From CAWAND01 sp963807065 (GTDB lineage: Bacteria > Chloroflexota > Anaerolineae > Anaerolineales > E44-bin32), in NCBI GenBank assembly GCA_963807065.1, contig CAWDZQ010000004.1, positions 558,001 through 622,000 on the forward strand: 64,000 nucleotides of DNA, written 5' to 3'. Of the stretch, positions 42,380 to 51,356 are shown piece after piece. The stretch's first letter is position 1; every line of letters starts with the position of its first letter. The position numbers and the translations under genes are program-made. The notes under the pieces were generated by a model that was not told the origin of the DNA, did not search any database, and saw nothing but the letters and a program-made list of their open reading frames with translations.

Positions 42380-42757
42380 CTATTCGCCTTCCAGCAGCTG
42401 CATGGCCTCTTCGGAGGAGAGCCTCCCGGAAGCCAGATCGTCCAGGATCTGATGTCGTTCATCGTCGCTGAGCTTCTCCGCCTCCGGCCCGGTTTCGTAC
42501 CCCATCTGATGGATGACCTCCGTCAACCGAGAACGCAGCGTCGGATAGGAGAGCTCAAGCTCCTTCTCCATCCGGTTAAGCTTGCCCTCACAACGCACAA
42601 AGGTCTCGACAAAGGCAAGCTGCTCGGCGGTCAGGCGGCCAAACCGTCCCAACTCGAACTGGCCCTCGATCGTCGTGTCGCAGCTGCGACAGTGCAGCCG
42701 CGTGGCGGAAAGACGTTCGCCACACACCGGACATAGGGTCAAGATCGTGTTTGCCAT
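42380..42757 (-). CDS. DUF2089-family zinc-ribbon regulator with SHOCT tail
   Basis: This 125-residue protein has an N-terminal zinc ribbon (CPVCGERLSATRLHCRSCD, four Cys), a central helical region similar to an HTH (VRCEGKLNRMEKELELSYPT, which in DUF2089 proteins resembles sigma-70 region 4) and a C-terminal SHOCT-like hairpin (LASGRLSSEEAMQLLEGE). It probably binds DNA and controls this envelope cluster, which it heads. ATG 42757 has CAGGGGAAAGGGG upstream. A strong AT-rich promoter lies at 42863-42890. Confidence 0.85.
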   Translation of the reverse strand: MANTILTLCPVCGERLSATRLHCRSCDTTIEGQFELGRFGRLTAEQLAFVETFVRCEGKLNRMEKELELSYPTLRSRLTEVIHQMGYETGPEAEKLSDDERHQILDDLASGRLSSEEAMQLLEGE

Positions 42758-42862
42758 CAGTCTGAACCCCTTTCCCCTGGGCAAAATCGCTCCGCCCGAC
42801 CATCTCAACCGGCCGTTTGGTCCGTCATACGATATCCAACTTGAACTTAGGAAGTTCCTGCC

Positions 42863-42890
42863 ATGATACCCTATTGTTGTTATTTGTCAA
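42863..42890 (-). promoter_or_regulatory. Promoter of the DUF2089 operon in an AT-rich island
   Basis: On the minus strand TTGACA (42885-42890) and TATCAT (42863-42868) are 16 bases apart. The surrounding 42855-42935 stretch is strikingly AT-rich for this genome and lies between divergent genes. A TAAAAT at 43001-43006 may be the -10 box of the plus-strand aminotransferase gene. Confidence 0.65.
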
Positions 42891-43038
42891 TACGGATATT
42901 AATTATATTGATTGTTTAGTTGATTTTTACAATCTTGAGCCGGTATTGGCGCGCGGCGGCTGGCGGGCGCCTGCGGCTCGCCGATCGCGTGTCGATCTGA
43001 TAAAATCGCCGCACTCCAGTTTCAGGAAGGGTGCTGCC

Positions 43039-44109
43039 ATGGCGCAACTGTTCATTCCTGGCCCAACCGATGTCGCTCCGGAGATCCTTCGGGCCCAAGA
43101 TCAACCCATGATTGGGCACCGCAGCCAGGCGTTTTCCGATCTCTTCGGGCGAATCCAATCGCGCCTCAGACCTGTCCTTCAGACCAAACACCGGGTGTAC
43201 GTTACGGCGTCTTCTGGAAGTGGTCTGCAAGAAGCAGCCGTGCGCAACTGCGTCGCCGAGCGGCTGTTGCTGTGCGCTTCGGGCGCGTTTGGTGAGCGTT
43301 GGCACGACGTGGCCCTGGGCAACGGAGTGGCCACCGATCTGCTGGCCACCGAGTGGGGGCAACCCCTCACGCCAGATCAGGTGGAATCGGCGCTGGAGAA
43401 GGCCAACTACGATGCGTTGGCCGTGGTCCACAACGAGACGTCGACCGGTGTGGAAAACCCGGTGGGCCCGATCATCGAGCGCGCCCGCAACTTCAACCCC
43501 GAGCTGGTGGTCCTGGTGGATGCGGTGTCCTCCGCCGGCGGGGTGGACATTCCGGTTGATGACTGGGGGATCGATGTCCTGCTCACATCGTCCCAGAAGT
43601 GCTTCGCACTGCCCCCCGGCCTGGCGTTTGCCGCCGTCAGCGACCGAGCGTTGGAGCGGGCCAGGAGCGTGGAGCACCGCGGTTGGTACTTCGACTTCGT
43701 CGTGCTCGAAAAGTACCTGCTCGAAAAGCAGAGTACGCCGGCCACACCCGCCATTTCGCTGCTCTACGCCCTTGATGCTCAGCTCGATCGGATGCTGGCC
43801 GAGGGCATGCCCGCCCGCTACGCCCGCCACCAGGCCATGGCAGAACGCGTTCGCACATGGGCCGATGCCAAATTCGGCCTGTTTGCCGCCGAGGGATTCC
43901 GCTCCAAGACGGTGACCACCGTTGTCAAGCCCGCCGAATTCGATTTCTCCGGGTTGAGCCGGTTCCTGGCCGAGCGCGGGATGGTCATCGCCAACGGCTA
44001 CGGCAAGATCAAGGACGGGACCTTTCGTATCGGCCACATGGGTGAGATCATGCCTCAAGACGTGGACCATTTACTCGGGACCATCGACGATTTTCTCGCT
44101 CTCCACTAA
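43039..44109 (+). CDS. Class V aminotransferase (alanine-glyoxylate type), second copy
   Basis: This 356-residue PLP enzyme starts MAQLFIPGPTDVAPEIL, as in alanine-glyoxylate and 2-aminoethylphosphonate-type aminotransferases. The cofactor lysine is K187 in SSQKCFALPPG; HNETSTGVENP and DAVSSAGGVDI are conserved pocket motifs. It is clearly a paralogue of the 9187-10311 product but distinct in detail. ATG 43039 has AGGAAGG 8 bases upstream. The next gene (glycosyltransferase) begins one base after its stop, so the two are co-transcribed; the reason for the link is unclear. Confidence 0.9.
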   Translation: MAQLFIPGPTDVAPEILRAQDQPMIGHRSQAFSDLFGRIQSRLRPVLQTKHRVYVTASSGSGLQEAAVRNCVAERLLLCASGAFGERWHDVALGNGVATDLLATEWGQPLTPDQVESALEKANYDALAVVHNETSTGVENPVGPIIERARNFNPELVVLVDAVSSAGGVDIPVDDWGIDVLLTSSQKCFALPPGLAFAAVSDRALERARSVEHRGWYFDFVVLEKYLLEKQSTPATPAISLLYALDAQLDRMLAEGMPARYARHQAMAERVRTWADAKFGLFAAEGFRSKTVTTVVKPAEFDFSGLSRFLAERGMVIANGYGKIKDGTFRIGHMGEIMPQDVDHLLGTIDDFLALH

Positions 44110-44110
44110 C

Positions 44111-45619
44111 ATGGAACCAGAGAGCGGCGGCAGCGAAACCGTGTCTCCACCGCATTCCATGCCGGGCGCTCCACGCATGTCCCGCCCCCAGCTCTTCCTG
44201 CTCCTCTACCTGCTGGCTGCGGGCCTGCGCCTCATCCCTGTGCTGTCTGCCCCGAATCTTCCCATCGGACTCGACGACATGTTCCAGTACGACATGCTGG
44301 GGCGAAGTCTGGCCGCAGGTCATGGCTTCCGCTGGTACGCGCCGCCTGACCAGGCGCAGATCATGGCCCAGCTCAAGAGGTTGACCACGGTCAACGAGAG
44401 CCAGATAACGCCCATCACCGACCCGCTAGGGGTCGAGACCACCTTCCGGGCGCCGCTCTATCCTGCTTTCCTGGCCGTCATCTATGCCGTCAACGGGGTG
44501 TCTGACCGTTTCTACGCCGTTCGACTTGTTCAGGCCCTGCTGGGCGGCCTTCTGGCGCCCCTCAGTTACGCGCTGGCCCGGCGCTTCGGCGGCTCGGGTG
44601 CCTCGCTGGCCGCGGCAATTGCCGTGTCTGCATGGCCGATGCTCGTCGCCCTGCCCTTGGGACTGGCGACTGAGAATCTCTTCATCCCACTCCTGGCGGC
44701 GGGGTTCCTACTGTTGCTCCGCGGCGCCACCGAGGGCAGGAGCCGAGATTTCGCCCTGGCCGGTCTGATGCTCGGCTTGGGCGTGCTCACCCGTTCGGTC
44801 ATTATCGGCTTTCCGTTGCTGGCCGGGATTTGGATTTGGCGGCGAGGTCAACGACAAGGCGCCATCATGCTCGTCGGCGTGGTCGTCCTCATGGCCCTGC
44901 CCTGGAGTGTTCGCAATTCGCTTCTTGACCACAAGCCGACATTCGTCGAAACCAGCCTCGGTTACAACCTGTACCTGGGCTATTATCCGAGCAACGACGG
45001 GACATTCCGCTTCGGGCCATCCCTCGATCTGGTCACCATTACCGATGACGCTGTCCGAGACCAGGTGGGCCGGGAGCGTGCGCTGGCCTTCATCGAGCAG
45101 GACCCCGGCCGCATTCCACAGCTGATGCTGGCCAAGCTGGGGCATCTGTGGGGGCTTGAAGATCGGGCGTTCATCTTCTTCTACAGCCAGGGTTTGCTGG
45201 GGCCGCTTCCAGGCTGGGTGGTGCTCGCGATTTACCTGATCCTTACCATGCCGCTGGTCGTCCTGCTCCCACCGGCCATCCTTGGGTTCACACTCCGCAG
45301 GGACGGTGCGGCCTGGTGGTTGGCGGTTTGGCTGCTGGCCTGGTACGTCGGCATCCACATGCTTATTATGGCCGAAGAGCGGTTTCACCTTGCCCTGCTG
45401 CCGATCGTCGCTGCGCTGGCAGCGCGCGGCGTCACACAGATTGTGCGACTGCGCCGTGACTCACCGCAAGCGATTCGGGCACCCCGCTTGGCGCTGGCCC
45501 TGGCCGGGGCCCTCATCGGCCTGGCCTGCCTCAATTGGGGTCTCGAGATCATCCACCATGCCCCTGAGTTGGCGGTCTTGATGGCTCCCGGCGGGTCCAG
45601 CGCCAATTTCAGCTACTAA
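44111..45619 (+). CDS. Glycosyltransferase family 39 / ArnT-like membrane protein
   Basis: This 502-residue integral membrane protein has about 11-12 hydrophobic helices. After the first helix lies an Asp pair (GLDDMFQYDMLGRSLAAGHG) in the position used by polyprenyl-phosphate-dependent GT-C enzymes, then TTFRAPLYPAFLAVIYAV, the usual PMT_2 landmark. It probably moves a sugar from a lipid carrier to an acceptor on the outer face of the membrane. The substrate is unknown. It belongs to a membrane cluster with the CPBP protease and, 2 kb further on, the PIG-V-like enzyme. Confidence 0.82.
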   Translation: MEPESGGSETVSPPHSMPGAPRMSRPQLFLLLYLLAAGLRLIPVLSAPNLPIGLDDMFQYDMLGRSLAAGHGFRWYAPPDQAQIMAQLKRLTTVNESQITPITDPLGVETTFRAPLYPAFLAVIYAVNGVSDRFYAVRLVQALLGGLLAPLSYALARRFGGSGASLAAAIAVSAWPMLVALPLGLATENLFIPLLAAGFLLLLRGATEGRSRDFALAGLMLGLGVLTRSVIIGFPLLAGIWIWRRGQRQGAIMLVGVVVLMALPWSVRNSLLDHKPTFVETSLGYNLYLGYYPSNDGTFRFGPSLDLVTITDDAVRDQVGRERALAFIEQDPGRIPQLMLAKLGHLWGLEDRAFIFFYSQGLLGPLPGWVVLAIYLILTMPLVVLLPPAILGFTLRRDGAAWWLAVWLLAWYVGIHMLIMAEERFHLALLPIVAALAARGVTQIVRLRRDSPQAIRAPRLALALAGALIGLACLNWGLEIIHHAPELAVLMAPGGSSANFSY

Positions 45620-45656
45620 ACTTCGTCCGCCGAAGCCGACGATGGGAGGTCTCCAG

Positions 45657-46343
45657 GTGGCATCGGATTCTGAGCCCGCACCCACGATCCGGCTGGGCCG
45701 GCTTGAACTCGACGCACGGGCCACAGTGGTGGTGGTCGTCTCCACGCTTCTCCTGATGCTGGATGCCTACCACCATTTCATTCCCTACAGCACCTACGCC
45801 GAGCTCCTACTTGCCAAGGCATTGGAGCGCACCTTGTACTATCTGATCGTGCCGCTCCTGATCATCTTGATCGGCTTTCGCCAATCCCCTGCGGTCTATG
45901 GCTTCCGCCTGGGCGATTGGCGCACCGGCTTGAAATGGACCCTCATCTTCCTGGCCGTCGGGCTTCCGATCCTTTACCTTTCGGCCCGCACTCCCGCCAT
46001 GTCAAGCTACTACGCGCAGGGGACACGTACCGTCTCCGAAGTCCTTGGAACATCGGCGCTGGACCTGTTTGGCTGGGAGTTTCTATTCCGCGGCTTTATC
46101 CTGTTCGGCCTCTTGCGTGTTGTCGGGCCCAGCGCCGTGCTCCTCCAAGCGGTCCCTTTCGCCATGGCGCATATCGGCAAACCCGAACTTGAGGCCTTGT
46201 CCACAATCTTCGGAGGTATCCTGTTCGGGTGGCTCGCCTGGCGGTCGAAGTCCTTCTTGTTTCCGTTCCTGCTCCATTGGCTGATCAACACATTTGTGAT
46301 CCTGACAGCGATGGGCGTCATCGCCTGGCCGATCTCACCGTGA
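45657..46343 (+). CDS. CPBP-family intramembrane metalloprotease
   Basis: This 228-residue protein has 6-7 membrane helices and belongs to the CAAX-protease/bacteriocin-processing (Abi) family. The catalytic region shows WEFLFRGFILFGLL (a variant of EExxxR), FAMAHIGKPELE with a His ligand and HWLIN with the last His. In bacteria such proteins process peptides or give self-protection; the target is unknown. GTG 45657 is chosen because GGGAGG lies 7 bases upstream; ATG 45642 overlaps that ribosome site. Its stop overlaps the next gene's start (GTGA). Confidence 0.82.
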   Translation: MASDSEPAPTIRLGRLELDARATVVVVVSTLLLMLDAYHHFIPYSTYAELLLAKALERTLYYLIVPLLIILIGFRQSPAVYGFRLGDWRTGLKWTLIFLAVGLPILYLSARTPAMSSYYAQGTRTVSEVLGTSALDLFGWEFLFRGFILFGLLRVVGPSAVLLQAVPFAMAHIGKPELEALSTIFGGILFGWLAWRSKSFLFPFLLHWLINTFVILTAMGVIAWPISP

Positions 46344-47578
46344 TCGCGCCCGGCGAAACCGAACAACTCAGGCTCACCGATTATGCCTATGGCGGCGAGG
46401 CCTTTGGGCATGATGACGACGGTCGGGTGGTCTTCGTTCCCTTCAGCATGGCGAATGAGACCGTGGTTGTTGCCATCCAAGAAGAACATAAACGTTGGGC
46501 TCGTGCCGGCCTGCTGTCCGTGGCGGAGACCTCTCCCGAGCGCGTTCCACCCCCTTGCAAGCACTTCCAAATGTGTGGCGGCTGCCACTATCAACACATG
46601 GCCTATGGCGCCCAACTGCGGGCGAAGGCCCAGATTGTGCGCGATCAACTACAGCGGCTGGGCGGGCTGGAGGCCCCCACGGTCGGCGAGACAGTTCCCT
46701 GTCCCGACCCGTGGCGTTACCGGTCCCGCTTGAGCCTCCACGTGAGTCCTGAGGGCCGCCTGGGCTATGTGACGGCAAATGGCGACCGCGTGTTTGGCAT
46801 CGACGAATGCCACCTGCCGATTCCGGCTGTCGATCAGCTTTGGCAGAGTCTGGATATGGCGGAACTCGAGGGGGTCATCCGGGTGGACGTCCAGAGTGAC
46901 GACGCCGGACAGAACATGATCGTCTTCTACGCCGACCATCCGCCGGATCAGGAGTTCGAAATTGGTCTGCAAGCCAGCGTCGTCTGGGCCACTCCCGAAG
47001 GGCGTTGGATCCTGGCCGGTGGGGAGCCGCTGATGTTCGATGTGTTGGACCGCAGCTTCCAGGTCTCGGCCGGATCGTTCTTCCAGGTCAACCCCCAGCT
47101 GACTCCTGTGCTCGTCGAGCGCGCGTTGGCTGGGCTCGAGATAGGTGGCGGGGAGACGCTGTTCGATCTCTACGCCGGGGTGGGGTTGTTCAGCGCGTTT
47201 GCAGCCAACAGCGGGGCCACCGTCCTGGCTGTCGAAAGTTCATCGACCGCTTGTCTCGATTTTGAGGCCAATCTTGATCCGTTCGACAGCGTCGATCTCT
47301 ATGAGGCGACCGTAGCCGAGGCGCTGCCAGCCATCGACCGCCGAGCGGATCTCATCATCGCCGATCCGCCGCGTGCCGGACTGGGTTCAGACGTCGTCAG
47401 CGGCATTCTGCAGCAGGCCCCTCGGCGCCTGGTCTACGTTTCGTGCGACCCAGCCACACTTGCCCGGGATGCCCGCGGTCTGCACGACGGCGGCTATTCG
47501 CTGCTCGAATGCGTGCCTTTGGACCTCTTCCCCCAGACCTACCACATCGAGACTGTCTCGGTTTGGCAGCGTACTTGA
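46340..47578 (+). CDS. TrmA/RlmD-family 23S rRNA or tRNA (uracil-5-)-methyltransferase
   Basis: This SAM-dependent RNA methyltransferase of 412 residues makes 5-methyluridine in rRNA or tRNA. Parts visible: an N-terminal TRAM-like beta barrel (DYAYGGEAFGHDDDGRVVFV), the iron-sulfur cysteines CKHFQMCGGC (~74-83) with a later Cys, the SAM site FDLYAGVGLFSAFAA (~275), DPPRAGLG (~345) and the catalytic SCDPATLARD (~371). GTG 46340 overlaps the TGA of the CPBP gene. Which U is modified (RlmD, RlmCD or TrmA-like) cannot be told. Confidence 0.92.
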   Translation: MIAPGETEQLRLTDYAYGGEAFGHDDDGRVVFVPFSMANETVVVAIQEEHKRWARAGLLSVAETSPERVPPPCKHFQMCGGCHYQHMAYGAQLRAKAQIVRDQLQRLGGLEAPTVGETVPCPDPWRYRSRLSLHVSPEGRLGYVTANGDRVFGIDECHLPIPAVDQLWQSLDMAELEGVIRVDVQSDDAGQNMIVFYADHPPDQEFEIGLQASVVWATPEGRWILAGGEPLMFDVLDRSFQVSAGSFFQVNPQLTPVLVERALAGLEIGGGETLFDLYAGVGLFSAFAANSGATVLAVESSSTACLDFEANLDPFDSVDLYEATVAEALPAIDRRADLIIADPPRAGLGSDVVSGILQQAPRRLVYVSCDPATLARDARGLHDGGYSLLECVPLDLFPQTYHIETVSVWQRT

Positions 47579-47619
47579 CGGCCCCCGCCGGCCGTACCGG
47601 GCCCCAGAGGGGATGTTGA

Positions 47620-48891
47620 ATGGCTGACCCCAATTCGATAAGCCCATCCAGCCCGAACAGCCATGGGGCAGCTGCCGCCGCAGATCCGGTCCAGGTACCG
47701 GCTCCCCTCGCTTGGGGAGGGGCGATCAAGCTTGGGATGACCGTCACCCTGGTTTGGCGCCTCGCCCTTGGGGTGCTCATGGCCGGCGTTTGGTGGGTTG
47801 CCGCACCTCACCTCCCCATGGGCCCAGATCCGAGCACCAGCCTGTTCAACGGGCTGCCCTGGTATGCATCCAGAGCGGGGCAGGCCATCCTCGGCGTCTG
47901 GCCGCGCTGGGATGCCATCCACTATCTCAACCTGGCCCGCCTCGGGTACTTTGGCGTGGGCGTTCCAGACAGCGTCTACTATCCTCTGTATGCCTCCCTG
48001 GCCGGAGCGGCCAGCCGCTGGTTCACCCACGACTATGTGGCCGGGAGTCTGCTGGTTTCGACGTTGGCCACGGCCGGGGCGTTGGTGTTCCTTTACCTCA
48101 TCGCCGATCAGTTTTATGGGCCCCAGACGGCACGGGATTCCGTCCTGGCGCTGGCAGCGTACCCCACGGCCTTCTTTCTGATGGCCCCTTTCACTGAGTC
48201 GCTGTTCATTTGCCTCACCTTGGCGGCCTTCCTGGCGGCGTACCGTCAGCGCTGGTGGCTGGCCGGCCCACCAGCTTTTTTGGCCAGTCTCACCCGCGGG
48301 CCAGGCATGCTTACCGGAGCCGCATTGGCCTGGCTGGGCTGGATCCAGTGGCGCCGACATGAAATTCCGCGGCGACTCGGTGCGCTGCTCCCGAGTCTGA
48401 TCGGCGCCGGTTTGGCGCTGGCGGGCGGCCTGAGCTTCCAAGCCTGGCGCGCCCTGGCCGGTTTTCCGCCGATGGCCAGCATCCTGCAGACAGGCTCGAA
48501 GCTCGCGTGGGTTGGACCCATCTATGGGACCTTTTATGCCTTCTCCCAGGTGATCCGCAAGCCCGAGTTCCTGACTGTGTTGGAGACATCAAGCGCCCTG
48601 CTGTTTGCGGGGCTGTTTGCGGCAATGCTAATTCGCCCCCAATGGCGCCGGGGGGAATGGCTGCTTTACATGGGCATCAACCTGATCCTGTTCACCGGCG
48701 TCCACACGTTCGAAGCTTCGGCATGGCGGTCAATCGCCCGCTATGTTCTGATCCTCTTTCCTGCATTCATAGTTCTCGGCGATTGGCTGGAGGGGCAGTC
48801 CCGGCGGTTCAGGTTCGGCTATTTTGCGATCAGCCTGGCCCTCCAGATCATCTTCAGCTCCCTTTACTCTGTGTTCTGGTTCCTGGGATAG
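47620..48891 (+). CDS. PIG-V-like (GT76) mannosyltransferase-family membrane protein
   Basis: This 423-residue membrane protein has about 9-10 helices. The motifs RWDAIHYLNLARLGYF (~104-119) and YPTAFFLMAPFTESLFICLT (~185-204) followed by SLTRGPG match bacterial relatives of PIG-V, the GPI mannosyltransferase. The Trp-Asp in the first motif is the presumed catalytic or metal position. It should use a polyprenyl-phospho-sugar donor. ATG 47620 has GAGGGG 7 bases upstream. Inositol monophosphatase follows 41 bases later, suggesting a link to inositol- or mannose-containing lipids; this is only inference. Confidence 0.82.
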   Translation: MADPNSISPSSPNSHGAAAAADPVQVPAPLAWGGAIKLGMTVTLVWRLALGVLMAGVWWVAAPHLPMGPDPSTSLFNGLPWYASRAGQAILGVWPRWDAIHYLNLARLGYFGVGVPDSVYYPLYASLAGAASRWFTHDYVAGSLLVSTLATAGALVFLYLIADQFYGPQTARDSVLALAAYPTAFFLMAPFTESLFICLTLAAFLAAYRQRWWLAGPPAFLASLTRGPGMLTGAALAWLGWIQWRRHEIPRRLGALLPSLIGAGLALAGGLSFQAWRALAGFPPMASILQTGSKLAWVGPIYGTFYAFSQVIRKPEFLTVLETSSALLFAGLFAAMLIRPQWRRGEWLLYMGINLILFTGVHTFEASAWRSIARYVLILFPAFIVLGDWLEGQSRRFRFGYFAISLALQIIFSSLYSVFWFLG

Positions 48892-48932
48892 CACCTGGGC
48901 CCTCGCAACAAAGGGATTGGAAGGATGAGCAC

Positions 48933-49751
48933 ATGCCTGATCACGCCACCACCGAAGACAAATTGACGGCTGCCGTCCACGCCGCCCGGGCAGCCGGAAT
49001 CCTTCTCAAGCAGGGCCTCGACCAGCCTCACACGGTCCGCACCAAGAGCACCGATACCGACCTCTTGACCGAGATTGATCTCCGGTCGGAATCGGCGGTC
49101 CTTGAAGCCCTACGAGATCGGTTTCCCGATGATGCATTCCTGGCCGAAGAAAGCGGAGGAACTGTCGAAGACAGCGGGACCTGGATCATCGACCCGCTCG
49201 ACGGCACCACCAACTTTGCCCACGGCATACCCTTCTTTTCCGTCGCCATCGCCTATGTGGACGCTTCCGGCATCCGGCTGGGGGTGGTCTTCGACCCGGT
49301 TCGAGACGAGCTCTTCCAGGCCGTTCAGGGTCAAGGGGCGTTCCTCAACGGGAAGTCGATCCAGGTTTCTGAAACTACGAATCTCAACCAAAGCCTTCTC
49401 ACGACCGGCTTCCCCTACGCTATCCGCACGGCGAAAGACAACAACCTGGATCATTATGCTGAGCTTGCCCTGCGGACCCAAGGGGTCCGACGGCTTGGCT
49501 CGGCTGCTCTGGACCTCGCCTACGTGGCAGTGGGGAGATTCGACGGCTACTGGGAACTGCTCTCATACCCCTGGGACGTGGCCGCCGGCATGCTGTTGGT
49601 GGCCGAAGCCGGTGGCACGGTCTCGCAGACGACGGGGGATGAGCCGCACCGATTCACCGGCCCAACTGGCATCTCGGTCCTGGCGACCAACGGTCGGATC
49701 CATGCCGCCATGTTGGCCGTCTTGGCCCAAGATGGCGGCGACCCCAGCTAA
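48933..49751 (+). CDS. Inositol monophosphatase family protein
   Basis: This 272-residue Mg-dependent phosphatase carries the family's metal motifs: EESGG (~67-71), DPLDGTTNFAHGIPFF (~84-99) and WDVAAGMLLVAEAGG (~206-220). It should release phosphate from inositol-1-phosphate or a related sugar phosphate; bacterial members also act on histidinol-phosphate or fructose-1,6-bisphosphate. ATG 48933 has GGAAGGA upstream. The gene is co-directional with the PIG-V-like gene and convergent with surE 33 bases further on, with no visible terminator. Confidence 0.92.
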   Translation: MPDHATTEDKLTAAVHAARAAGILLKQGLDQPHTVRTKSTDTDLLTEIDLRSESAVLEALRDRFPDDAFLAEESGGTVEDSGTWIIDPLDGTTNFAHGIPFFSVAIAYVDASGIRLGVVFDPVRDELFQAVQGQGAFLNGKSIQVSETTNLNQSLLTTGFPYAIRTAKDNNLDHYAELALRTQGVRRLGSAALDLAYVAVGRFDGYWELLSYPWDVAAGMLLVAEAGGTVSQTTGDEPHRFTGPTGISVLATNGRIHAAMLAVLAQDGGDPS

Positions 49752-49784
49752 GGCGGAAAGCAAGCCCGAGGTAAGGAGAGCGGG

Positions 49785-50618
49785 TCAGGTGGTGGAGCCG
49801 ATGGCCTGCCGCAAGCGCTCTCCAAGGTCGCCCAGTTCGACGCGTGATGTCATGTCCAGGCTGATCGGAGTCACGGCCACTCGCCGCTCGATGCGCAGCA
49901 CATGGGCGTCCGAGTCGCCGCCGTGCTCGGAGACATCACTGACCACCTCGTAGTCCAATTCGGCGGGTGAATCCAGGCGCTGGCGCTCGGGTTTCTTGGG
50001 AAGGTAGTAACGACCCCGGGACAGTCGTGTGACCTGCCAGGGCGTCTCGGTGGTGGCATTGGATGGCACATCTACCTTGAGTAGATCGACGTCCTTGATC
50101 CGAAAACCATCCAGAAGCAGGCGCGCAAACAGCGTGGTGAAATAGGCGGCGGCGCTGAAGTCGATGTCTCGTGAATAGGAAAGGTGGAACTCGCGCTCGG
50201 TTTCAAGTGAGATGGCCAGCGCCGGAATGCCGAGCTCAGCGCCTTCCATCGCCGCCCCGACGGTCCCCGAGATGGTGATGCTGGTGGTGACATTTTCGCC
50301 ATAGTTGATTCCCGCCACCACCAGATCTGGCAAGCGGGGCAGCAGCTCCAGGATCCCGTGCTGGACAACCTGCGCCGGGCTTCCGCCGACAGCATACACC
50401 TTCCAGCGTTGACCCTTCACGTTCAGCTCTTCTTCGTTGATCACCCCATCCGAGATCTGCGGTTTGCTGCGGCCGCTTCCTGATGACTGTTCCCGCGGCG
50501 CAACGACCGTCACGAAGCCCAAGGTCGACAGGGCTTCGGCGGCGGCCCACAATCCCGGGGATTTGATCCCGTCGTCATTTGTGAGAAGGATTTGGGGGTC
50601 AGACGAATTGGAGGTCAT
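49785..50618 (-). CDS. surE: 5'/3'-nucleotidase SurE
   Basis: This metal-dependent phosphatase removes phosphate from nucleoside monophosphates and short polyphosphate. The active site begins ILLTNDDGIKSPGL (Asp-Asp metal ligands, ~11-24). Asn ligands lie in VVAGINYGENVTTSI, and SGTVGAAMEGA is the family signature. The 277-residue length is usual. The start codon is uncertain: ATG 50618 gives the shortest normal N terminus, while ATG 50633 and upstream codons are in frame; none has a good ribosome site. It is the last gene on the minus strand before the convergent inositol phosphatase gene. Confidence 0.94.
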   Translation of the reverse strand: MTSNSSDPQILLTNDDGIKSPGLWAAAEALSTLGFVTVVAPREQSSGSGRSKPQISDGVINEEELNVKGQRWKVYAVGGSPAQVVQHGILELLPRLPDLVVAGINYGENVTTSITISGTVGAAMEGAELGIPALAISLETEREFHLSYSRDIDFSAAAYFTTLFARLLLDGFRIKDVDLLKVDVPSNATTETPWQVTRLSRGRYYLPKKPERQRLDSPAELDYEVVSDVSEHGGDSDAHVLRIERRVAVTPISLDMTSRVELGDLGERLRQAIGSTT

Positions 50619-50687
50619 CTCGGGCCAAATCATACCAGCCGGATAGGGGAGGGTCAATTTGGTGACCGGCCATCCCTTGGGGTGCGC

Positions 50688-51356
50688 TCAGGCTTCACCG
50701 CGCGCTTCCTGGTCGAGTCCTCGGAAGAAACGGTTCAGCAACGCCACCCTGGTTTCCGCCACAGCTCGCGCCTCCTGGGTGTGCAATCGGCCGGAGACAT
50801 GGCGCAGTTTGAAGAGATACTCATGGTAGGCACTATGGGGCTCATCTTCAACAGTCTCGCCAGTTGCCAGAAACTGCGCCGACGGTTCAACATAGATCGG
50901 CTGCCCCGCCTGCAGGGCATAGCCGATGGTGCGGGCAATACCGAAGGCGCCCAACACATCCAATTTGTCGGCGTCATACAGGATCTTGGCTTCCAGCGTC
51001 TCGGGAGCCTCTGCTGAGCGGTACCGGTGGGCGCGGATGCAGTGCTCGACCGCCTCGATCCGGTCAGCCTCCCAGCCGGCATCTTTGAGCACCCGGTGAG
51101 CAAAGGCGGCCGAGGCCTGTTCGTGGGTCGCCCTTCCCCCTTCAGCCTCGCCTGCGGCCTGGGGCACTGCCCCGGCAGCGTCGTGCAGCAAAGCTGACGC
51201 TTGCAGCACGCCGAGGTCGGCTCCCAGCTCCCGGCCCAGCCGAAGGGCCATCCCCAAAACCCGCAGAACATGATCAAAACCGTGGACGGGGTCTGCTGCC
51301 GGATACCAAGTTCGCGCCTGGTCCACGCTAGGCGGTGGACTTGTGAAAGTTTTCAC
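50688..51356 (-). CDS. HD-domain phosphohydrolase
   Basis: This 222-residue all-helical protein has the metal-binding HD motif: HGFDHVLRV (~25-33), LLHDAAG (~57-63), a conserved EHCIRAHRY His region (~103-111) and DADKLD (~127-132). This is the YedJ/YfbR-like type that hydrolyses phosphate from nucleotides or cyclic nucleotides; the substrate is not evident. It starts with GTG 51356 and overlaps the end of the ECF ATPase gene by 29 bases, so it belongs to the B12-uptake operon transcript. Confidence 0.85.
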   Translation of the reverse strand: MKTFTSPPPSVDQARTWYPAADPVHGFDHVLRVLGMALRLGRELGADLGVLQASALLHDAAGAVPQAAGEAEGGRATHEQASAAFAHRVLKDAGWEADRIEAVEHCIRAHRYRSAEAPETLEAKILYDADKLDVLGAFGIARTIGYALQAGQPIYVEPSAQFLATGETVEDEPHSAYHEYLFKLRHVSGRLHTQEARAVAETRVALLNRFFRGLDQEARGEA

